From contig NC_063054.1 in assembly GCF_018812025.1 (NCBI RefSeq), forward strand, positions 11,212,082 to 11,276,081: 64,000 nt of DNA. Direction: 5' to 3'. The notes beneath the pieces were generated by a model. The model was not told the DNA's origin and made no database searches. It was given only the letters and a program-made list of their open reading frames with translations. The stretch's first letter is position 1. Each line of letters begins with the position of its first letter. A program made the translations under genes and the position numbers. This stretch comes from Megalobrama amblycephala. Lineage: Eukaryota; Chordata; Actinopteri; Cypriniformes; Xenocyprididae. Below are positions 55,975 to 64,000 of the stretch, piece by piece.

Positions 55975-56579
55975 CACTATCCTCGTTTTTATACCATAGC
56001 TGAAAATGGCCAGTTATGAACTACCACATATCTTGCAAAAGTCATTTTAATACCCTCCATCTCACTTCCCAGTATTCCAGCCCAAATCACCACCCGTCAG
56101 CTCCTTGCTGATGTCGCAGTCTTGTTGGAACATGGTGGCCATTCACCAACCATCCAGAAATCCATCCATTTAGACCATCCATTGTAGTACGGCATTAGTC
56201 AGTGAATAATGAGTCTTCATGTATTTCTAAACCCACTGTAAATGTTTCTCTTTGTGAGGTTTGGTTTGGAGTGGCTGAAATGCATCTGAAATGCATCTTG
56301 AGACTCCAGAGGCACCAGCAGTTTCAAATACCCGTTTACTGCTCAACATTGGCTTTTTTATAGCTGCCCTTCTAATACAATTAATGTTTTTGACAGGAAC
56401 TTTCCTCAATAAGCCTTTATCTGACCGAGTTCTGCTGTGCTCTAAATCACTCACAAATCTTATGATAATTCGATAATCTCCATTCAGTTTCATACAATAT
56501 TAGTTGTTTTCATGCCTTTTGCACAACATTGCACCATTTCATGCTTTTCATCTTCAGAAAGATCTTTCTTCCTCCCCAT
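55975..56579 (-). pseudogene. Tc1/mariner transposase N-terminal part, right arm
   Basis: ATG at 56579. The frame begins MGRKKDLSEDEKHEMVQ, breaks near 56490, and continues in the minus-strand frame 56493-56227: DYRIIIRFVSDLEHSRTRSD, IRRAAIKKPMLSSKRVFETA and ASGVSRC, the paired-type helix-turn-helix domain of a fish Tc1 family. Further pieces (DGW, GHHVPTRL-like around 56130-56090) belong to the catalytic domain. The sequence fades at about 55975, before the second catalytic Asp. The left arm (ATG at 54323) encodes the same first ~28 residues and shares the frame break near NIV. Confidence 0.8.
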
Positions 56580-57870
56580 ATTGCATGAGAACTGTGACTT
56601 GCTTAATAATGTGGAACGACCTCTGAGTAGGGTTTCCATAGATCTGGCAAATTATTTTGTCTGAGATTGATACCAGTTATCATGGATCATGGACATGGAT
56701 AAATAAACGAGCAAACATTTTCTTAGAAAAACTAAAATCTGAATGTTTATTGTACAGAAATCTTACTGATTTGTCTCTTGCATAATAATTTGGAACGCAG
56801 TGTATACTTGAGTAAAAATACAGATACCTTAGAGTGAAAATGACTCTGTTACAAGTCACCAATTCCAATACGACTTGAGTAAAAGTCTTAGATTTTATCT
56901 GATTTTAATATTACTTAAGTATTTTACTCATCCTGAATGTAGGCTCAAAGATGCACTAATCCTCAACACCTGAGAGACATCCGGTGAAAATAAGAAACAA
57001 CTGATTTGTAAGATGAGAAGTCATGATTATTTTCTATTAAAATTAAAAAGTCAAAGTCTAGTTGCACTGGATGTGCTGGTTTCGGCCTCATCACCAGCTG
57101 CAGTTATGACCTCATCAAACACCTGCGATTCAGCAAAAATCAGCTAATGCACTCGTATTCATGTAAAGTAGCCTTGTTGACAAGTTTGGGTGAGTAAAGG
57201 CAAAATGCACAAAATAGTACCTTCAATGCCCTTACATGGCGATATCGCTTCTTTATAGAAGAAACAACTGTTGCAGAAAAAGTTAGGTGCCATGAAAAAT
57301 GTAATGTGTAATTGCATTAATCACAAATGTATTGGAGTAAAAAGTACATTTACTTGTTCAAAAATGTAATCAAGTAGAGAGTAAAAGTTGTTAATATCTT
57401 TGATACTCGGTCAGTACAACTACAAAGTAGCCAAAAAGATACTTAAGTACAGTAACTAATTACATTTACTCAAATACTTTACACCTCTGGGGCGATCTCT
57501 CTTTCATAATACCATAATACTCTGCTCTACATAATGCAATGAGCTTCAATGAAGCGACTCAATGTTCTTTCGTTACTAGTTGTAAAGTGACATTTTAGAA
57601 TTAGTAACAGAGACTTGGGCTCAACTGTTAAACTGTCAAACTGAGATTTGAATCTGTGGCGGAAGGAAGTTATTGCATGGCTACTCGTGTGATATTGCTC
57701 CTATATATGATTTTTTTTTACCCCTATTGGCAAATTAATTGTTTTACCTTAATAAACATATGCCCAAGACTTATTGTCTTGCACATATTTGCTTCTCAAA
57801 ACAAATGTATCTTGTTTTAAGATTGTTTAAATAATTTTACTGGGACAAAAATGTTTTTGCTGTGTATTTG

Positions 57871-58739
57871 TCAGTTCAGCTCATAGAAGTCCCTATGACT
57901 CCAAATCGAATCACAAGTCATTGAGAGTGACAGTTTATTTCTGTTGTCTGTGATTAACATATTCTTCGAGCAAATTGGGTGATGGATAGACAGAATATCC
58001 TGTCCACTTGAAATGGATGATAATAAAACAATTTTCTTTGTCCCGAGGTCAAAGCTCTGGGCTTAACCCGAGTAAGCCTGTGAAAGTGTGAAAAGTGATT
58101 AAAGGCAGAGAGAGAATATGTCAGCATCTTTGAGACCACTGGGATAAGCTTGTTAACCCTGACCTCTGATGTAACAACCAGAAACCACTCTGAGGCCAAA
58201 CTCTCCTTATATATACATTAATGTGATTATCAGCAAACAGGGTCACAGTGGTTCAGCACAGGCTGCATTGAGAGACATACTGTATTACTGAAATGGTCAG
58301 GTGTCAAAACATTGAGCCTAATAGTCATCAGAATCTCCATTGAATTAAATAAAACAGGAAGAAAACACTTTTGTCTCAGTGAGGGGGAAAATTATTTCGA
58401 GTATGGCAGGAAGTCTGAGATCACTAGTTGGAGAACTTGACTTAAAATGCACTGAATACTTTATTGTTATTAATTCTTGCTCAGCACAGAAAAGAGAGAT
58501 AGAGAGAATGTGCATGTTATACTGATGGCTTCATCAGGCTTATACTTCTTTTTTGAAAGTTTAAAACAAGTATCTTTTAGATCTGGTCATCAACAGAGTA
58601 GTTTATTCTATAAAACCATGGAAAATCACTTTGAAGCAAAGGGCGTTACCCAGATTGTCTGTCACAAAACCTATTGAGCAGTCTATGTAGGCACTATTTT
58701 AAGACATCATCTCGCTGTTCAAAAATATTGCAATGCTGT
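57871..58739. other. Unannotated non-coding stretch
   Basis: No repeat or exon recognised. Confidence 0.4.
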
Positions 58740-59960
58740 ATTTTTTTAAGGCCCCGAGCACTGATGGTGTGAGGACTCTATTGTAATTTCTCGTTCAATT
58801 CTTCTTCTTCTCCGAAATGAATTGCATTTTTGAGGTCCTAAACATGTTCAAAAACTCATGAAACTTTGCACACGTGTCAGAAGTGGTGAACATTAACGTC
58901 TGATATGGGTTTCAGAATTAGGTGTGGCAAAATGACTCGATAGCGCCACCTACAAAATTTCAATTAAGCGCCCTTCGACAAGTATGAAATTCGGTAGACA
59001 CATGTAACAGCCCAATACCTACAAAAAATTCTGGGAGCAAAATCTGTAAACCAAACAGAAAGTGAGATATTTTGAATTTTCTCTGCAAATTTTTTGCAGT
59101 TTTTGCCATTTCCAGACGTTGTACTTTAACAAACTCCTCCTCAGATTTGGTCAGTCTAATCTAAAGGTTTTCACTGAAGGGCGTGTCCGTGGCGACCTGA
59201 CAAAATTCGATGTTTCACCATGAAACAGGAAGTTGTTGTAACTCGGCCATACAGTGTCTGATCTACCCCAAACTTCACATGTTTTATTAGAGTCCTGACC
59301 TGAAGACATCTACATGTCAATATTCAGTTACAGTCATAGCGCCACCTGCGGGCAACAGAAAATGTCATGTTTTACACTGTGTTTTAAACTCCTCATAGAG
59401 ATTTAACCGGAACAACATCACATTTGGTCAGTCTAATCTTAAGGCCTTAGCGATGTTAAATTGCAAAAATCTTGAGCTTTCATTGTCCGTGGCGACTGAC
59501 AAAGTTTGATGTTTCACCATGAAAGAGGACGCTGTTGTAAGTCAGGCATACAGTGTCCGACCTGCCCCAAACGTCACATGTGTGATAAGAGTCCTAGCCT
59601 GAAGACATCTACATGCAAATATTCAGTTAGTCAAACGCCACCTGTTGGCAACAGGAAACGGCATGCTTTACACTGTAATTCACTCCCAAAAACACATTTA
59701 AATATGCCACGAAGTACCAAACATGCTAGAAACACGTTAAATCACGCAACACTTGGCTAAGTGCTAAAGTATGCGATTAACGCCACAAAACAGGAAGTTG
59801 TTGTAACTCAGGCATACAATGTCCGATCTGCCTCAAAATTCATGTTTGATAAGTGCCCTGGCCTGAAGACATCTACACGCCAAAATTTATAGTCATATCG
59901 CCACCAGCTGGTCTAAGCTTTAGATGTTTTCTTTTTTCAGCAGGGACAGAACACATCACA
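58740..59960 (+). repeat. Imperfect ~300-bp tandem repeat (GCGCCACCT family)
   Basis: Three units can be followed: CAGGAAGTTGTTGTAACTC and its variants at about 59226, 59525 and 59791; CTGAAGACATCTACA at about 59299, 59600 and 59863; GCGCCACCTGC / CGCCACCTG / CGCCACCAGC at about 59339, 59637 and 59899. TTTGGTCAGTCTAATCT recurs at about 59146 and 59423. The leading part 58740-59100 holds a further GCGCCACCTACAA. It is a common cyprinid repeat in my memory; class unknown, non-coding. Confidence 0.75.
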
Positions 59961-61471
59961 AAAAGCTCAGAACAATAAATATAAATCCAGGATGGCTGGT
60001 GAGGCAAGAGAAATTTTGTTTGTTCTACTGTATATACTTGTTATTATGCTGTTAACTTAGCCACATGCTAACATCAAATGCTAGTCGAGTCCCAAGTGGA
60101 ATTAGTTGTCTAGAGCACTCTAAATCAGTCACTTATTACTGTTAGGATGCTGCCTTAAGGGCTGATCATGCAAAACACTTTCCATTGTGCCATTTTTCCA
60201 TTGTTTTTCTACGTAAACATGCACTAGACTGCGTGTTTGACTGGAGTTTTAAAATTGTGGCACTCAACCTAAAGTAAGTTCAAAACACAGCTCTAGATTT
60301 TTTTTGTTCTTTCATTTAACTGCCCCATGTCTTGCATTTTTCAAGGCCTCCTTAGAAGGCTGCTCTCTATGTAGGCAGTAGGTAGCGAGGCAGTTTACAC
60401 CTCTGTAAGTTTTAAAACACGGCTCATATTTCCATGACAACTTGATTCTCCAGTTACTCCACTTGTAACAACATACTTGAGGTAATATAGCCATAATGAG
60501 TTCCTCTCTTGTTCAGGACTGACAAATGAACCCAAGTTCTGTTTGCTTTGCCACATGTTAAGTCGTGAACACATTCTAATCAGTTGCTCAATCCAGTCAG
60601 TTGCTCACACGCTTTCTCTTAAAACTAAACATATGTTAATTACCAGGAAGTCTATTACGTCAAATCAAACCATAGACACTTGTACAGAAATCTGCCCCTT
60701 CCTACACTGAACACATGTTTCTCATTCCACATAATTAGCCGCAGATTGCAGAAGTGCCATTGCAGGAGAAATATTATTGTTGGACAGCGAGTAAAGAATT
60801 TTAACGGGTGGGGAAATAGAATTAATTGTGTTTTTTTAGAGGTTAAAGTTCACAAGTGGTCTTTAAACCAAAGCAATGCTACAGATTCGACTCCCTGAGA
60901 AGTCTGTAGTTCATGCTGCACTGTATCTCACAGACTTGTGCTTCCAAAACATGTCTAGTTTTTCAACGCTATAACTACACTAAGCTCACATGGCCTTGTC
61001 CAGAGAAACATAATGTGGCCATTAAAGCAGCTCAGTGTTTAATGGCAACCTTTTAGCATTTGAAGTACTGCAGAAGGTATAACAAACAGCTTGAGACCTC
61101 TGTCTTTTTTTTTTTGTTTTTTTTTGAAGATAAAGAGCTGGAGGGCTGTTTCAGGTCTCTTGTTCTTTTCTGTGGGTTGTTTACAAATATACTGTGTTAA
61201 AAGCAGCATTTGAAATGCCGGTCAGCACAAAAGAGCTTTTTTAAGAAGGTCGCTTAGTGCTAATTGACAAAAAGAAAAAGAAAGCAATGGTCAAAAGGAA
61301 AATATTGCTCTTAGAGTCCTATTATTTTCTTGCCTCTGCAAAATAGTTGTATTTATTCTCTGAAGGTATTCAAATTGTCCAAAAATGCTAATAAATAAAT
61401 TATTATTTATCTGTGTTGTAACCTGAAATCCATGAAATAACACTTTGGTCTCAGGGTATGTGAGCCAAAGT
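59961..61471. other. Unannotated non-coding stretch
   Basis: No exon or repeat recognised except a T-rich run at 61108-61128. The frames at 60312-60494 and 60680-60898 have no features. Confidence 0.4.
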
Positions 61472-61473
61472 TA

Positions 61474-61818
61474 CACACTAAAAAAAAAATTGGGTTGAAA
61501 ATGGACAAACCCAGCGATTGGGTTAAATGTTAAATGTTGGGTTAAATAAAACTGCTGGGCAGTATTGTTAAAAAAAATACTATATGACTGGCTAAAAATG
61601 AACCCAAAATGCATTGGAAATTAAAATTTAGACACATAACTACTAGAGGCAACAATAATAATCAACAGGTGAACATTTATTAATGAGCAATTTAATAAAT
61701 GTTTATTGAATTGTATTGCATTCATCATTATTCATTAAACCGCTGGGTTAAAACAAACCGATTGCTGGGTTTGTCCATTTTCAACCCAACTTGTTTTTAA
61801 CTCAGCATTTTTAGAGTG
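61474..61818. mobile_element. TA-flanked miniature inverted-repeat element
   Basis: The left end CACACTAAAAAAAAAATTGG and reversed right end CACTCTAAAAATGCTG lie next to TA (61472-61473 and 61819-61820). Inner inverted words TTGGGTTGAAAATGGAC / GTCCATTTTCAACCCAA and AAACCCAGCGATTGGG / CCGATTGCTGGGTTT mirror each other. The middle contains ATTAATAA-rich sequence. Size and TA flank fit a Tc1/mariner-type miniature element. Non-coding. Confidence 0.75.
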
Positions 61819-61820
61819 TA

Positions 61821-64000
61821 TCTGTGTAGATCTTTGATTTGGCCCACCATGCCATATCGCAAGGAAACATTTAACATGCGTTTTATTAATTTTTGCATTG
61901 AAGTGCAGAGAATATAAATTAATTTGATTAAAAATAATCCAATTATCATATTAAATTATAATATAGTTTGATATAATGCAACATTTCTTTTGGCCCACAA
62001 CCCCCAATCAAGTTTCATTTTTGGCCCTTTATAGTAAAAAGTTTGGTCACCTATGAAACTTTGTGTTGAGTTTCATTGTGTTAGTTCCTAGAAACAACAT
62101 TTTTACAGTATTTGGCAGTAAAATTACATTTATTGTCTTGTTAAAATTAATTTTTCACTGCATGTGGTAAGGTAACCACATGGCTATAAATAGTTTTTAT
62201 TTGTAATTAATACATTTATTTAAATATAATTCAGTTAAATTATAGTCCAACAGCACTGGAACTTTTCACTGTTTGTATCACTCCTCTTGCCTGTGTTTGT
62301 GCATTCAGTCTGTGCATTGGTGGGGCTTTTTAAATGACTTTCAATGTAACTGCAGCTTACATTGTTGTGCAATTTGGTGGCAATATCAAGGTGTTGAGGC
62401 TACTGCCTCAAGTGTTTATTGAAAGCATTTCTCTTGGATTCTTCTATGTGACTACACAAAAAAATATGCACACATGGTGCTAATGGGGTGTTCCAGACTA
62501 ATGACCATTTTAAACCAGATGCCACTTCATAAAAATAATATGTAACATATGTAAAGGCGATATATAACATATGAGAACTTAACATGTAAGAGAAATGGTG
62601 CAAAATTTCATCGGGCAGAGCTGATTCACAATTACAGGAAACATTTGGTGGAGGTTGTTGCTGCCAAAAGAGGGTCAGCAAGTTATGAAATCAAAAAGTT
62701 CACATCCGTTTCCCAAGTCTGCACTGAAAATGTGGTGTTCAATGAAAGCTATCACTGTGTGTTACAGTATTAGACTTTATCTATTGTTGTCACTTAGTTG
62801 AAGGTCGTATCAGATTTTACAACCAATTTAATGATGGAGGTGCAAAGTGTGTATGATCTTACTTGAACGAATGGTTTATTTCAGCAGAAGCATAGATGAT
62901 CACAAACTCCTTATTTTCAATATCACCCCACCAAGTTAATAAATCTCAGCATGCCACTGCATCACAGATGTTGTGGGAGGATGTTGGATCATTGTCAATC
63001 CAGTTTCTCTCTACACTTTTACCTTATCATCACACTGATAATCTTGTGCTCATCTGTCCATACAGTTCTGTTCCAGAGTTTTACTGGCCCATCTCTGCTT
63101 CGTGCCAAATTGTAATCCAAACTGAGGTTTGCATCTTCAGTGTGTGCTGTGAAATTCTGCTGCCAAGGTCTTCTGTCAACAGTAGATAGCAGCAGTTTCA
63201 TCACACTGTTCTGGATGTTGTTCATGCATTCACCTCGCTGATCCTGCTGCTGTCCAGCGCTGAAGTGTTCAAGTATTCAAAATACTTTCTATTCAAAATC
63301 TTTTTTAACTGGCTTTCTATTAATAGCAATTCCAAATGAAAACCATCTGTGGTCTGCCAGTGCCTTACATTATTGGCAATTTAGTATTAAGCGATTAATT
63401 AAGACCAAAACAAAAGATAACATTAAGGGTATAACAATATTTAAACCAAACCGAATTCCTTGAAATCATTTCAAAGCGGCAGCGCGGAGTGTGAATGAAC
63501 GCAATCATCTCTTCCTCTTTAATACTAGTTACAGAATAAACATGAATGAACATCTGAAGGTATGTTGAAAGATACAGTACAACTTACTGAAGTCTATCAT
63601 ATCTCATGTAGTTGCTCAAATAGTGTTTCAGCGACAGAAAGATGTCAATAAAACAGCTGGTAAACAAAGTCCTGTAGCAAAACATTTACCTTAGGCAAGT
63701 CATTCAGTGTCCACAGCTTGTTAGTTCGCCAGACAAAGCCTATATATTTATTATATTTTACTTAACCTTTTAGTGAGGTCTTGATTATTTAATGTATGTT
63801 TAAATAAATTGTCATGAAAATGACAGACACTGTGTAAATGATTATATTTCAACAATGAAACAATTTTATAATTAGATTTAGAAGTTAATGCAAAAACTGC
63901 CTTATGTGCAGTTTAAATGTTATTTGAGTGTTGATTATCATATCTAAAAAATAAATAGCAACTAAATTTAATAGTTTAGGTTCGGTTGTTAACCTCTAAT
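61821..64000. other. Unannotated stretch with repeat fragments
   Basis: 62250-62340 repeats part of the 53.7-kb host repeat. 62640-62720 (GGTGGAGGTTGTTGCTGCCA, GAGGGTCAGC) resembles the 3' part of a fish Tc1-like element, without ends. 63019-63225 has a 68-codon minus-strand frame with a TVWTDEHKI segment vaguely like the WSDES region of Tc1 transposases, too weak to call. The rest is featureless. Confidence 0.3.

Larger units (their letters stand above)
54108..56802. mobile_element. Fold-back pair of Tc1/mariner-like ends
   Basis: Flanked by TA (54106-54107 and 56803-56804), with CACTGCGTTCC at both ends in inverted orientation. The similarity is not limited to the termini: the left arm 54108-54496 plus 55765-55889 and the right arm 56802-about 56165 are inverted copies, including the transposase start codon and part of the coding sequence. 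A short palindrome around 55930-55978 (GGATAGTG...CACTATCC) lies near the centre. The left arm is interrupted by a piggyBac-like element. Confidence 0.82.
54080..57489. mobile_element. hAT element (non-autonomous), containing two further insertions
   Basis: The left end CAGAGGTGTAAAAAGTA and reversed right end CAGAGGTGTAAAGTATTTG are hAT-type inverted repeats. Flanks GGTCGATC (54072-54079) and GGGCGATC (57490-57497) are an 8-bp duplication with one change. Its own sequence is only 54080-54107 plus 56803-57489 (about 715 bp), rich in ACTTGAGTAAAA and TTACTCAAATACTTT words. No transposase. Confidence 0.85.
53660..57870. repeat. Old interspersed repeat, split by the nested insertions
   Basis: The left part 53660-54079 starts TCTGGTTCTCGAATCTGATTG; the right part is 57498-57870. 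A partial second copy of its CAGCACTGGAAC...GTTTGTATCACTC segment lies at 62250-62283. It is the host into which the hAT element inserted. Non-coding. Confidence 0.5.

Noticed and set aside
62590..62870. 3' end of a Tc1-like element
   Set aside because: Recalled resemblance only (GGTTGTTGCTGCCAAAAGAG); no terminal repeat or coding part, so mentioned but not called separately.
63019..63225. Minus-strand frame with a TVWTDEHKI segment as a transposase
   Set aside because: Only a faint resemblance to the WSDES region of Tc1; no second motif or terminal repeat nearby.

Overview
The window reads as non-coding DNA from a teleost fish, most probably a cyprinid (carp or minnow family). The grounds are the mix of repeats: a tRNA-derived HE1-type SINE, several Tc1/mariner elements with fish-type transposases, DIRS retroelements, many short hAT-like, piggyBac-like and 'GGGATAGTTCACCC'-ended miniature elements, and dense CA/GT/TATAA/CTAT microsatellites. 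The assignment rests on recalled repeat families and was not searched. I found no host protein-coding exon, rRNA, tRNA gene or CRISPR. All coding sequence that I can recognise belongs to transposable elements and is broken.

Layout. 1-14.6 kb: a minus-strand SINE (331-670), an old interrupted repeat (2460-4016), a hAT-type miniature element with perfect 8-bp target duplications (6059-6643), a 5'-truncated Tc1 copy (8776-9543) and microsatellites. 14.6-18.5 kb: a piggyBac-like element (15070-16587, TTAA on both sides) nested in another terminal-inverted-repeat element, then a mosaic repeat. 18.5-25.9 kb: mostly unannotated sequence with scattered miniature elements. 25.9-31.8 kb: a solo LTR, a decayed DIRS element (about 26370-29575) carrying an internal minisatellite and a hAT insertion, a Tc1 copy with an intact catalytic triad but no N-terminus, and a second solo LTR with a perfect 5-bp duplication. 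31.8-38.3 kb: unannotated sequence plus the inverted partner of the 17.6-kb mosaic repeat.

38.3-41.8 kb: a second DIRS element with the full diagnostic architecture (inverted terminal repeats plus an internal region complementary to both outer ends) but decayed genes. 44.6-47.1 kb: a near full-length Tc1 element, itself inside an older repeat and interrupted by a PIF/Harbinger-like element. 50.8-51.4 kb: two neighbouring related segments, one apparently an intron-lacking (spliced) version of the other. 53.7-57.9 kb: a four-level nest (old repeat, hAT, fold-back Tc1 pair, piggyBac-like). 58.7-60.0 kb: an imperfect ~300-bp tandem repeat. 60-64 kb: a TA-flanked miniature element and largely unannotated DNA.

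The genes do not work together as a pathway. The window is a layered record of transposition whose order can be read from the nesting. Several repeat-poor stretches (about 7.2, 17, 19, 34, 37, 43.6 and 49.4 kb) may hold regulatory DNA of a distant or surrounding gene. That is an inference from base composition and lack of repeats only.
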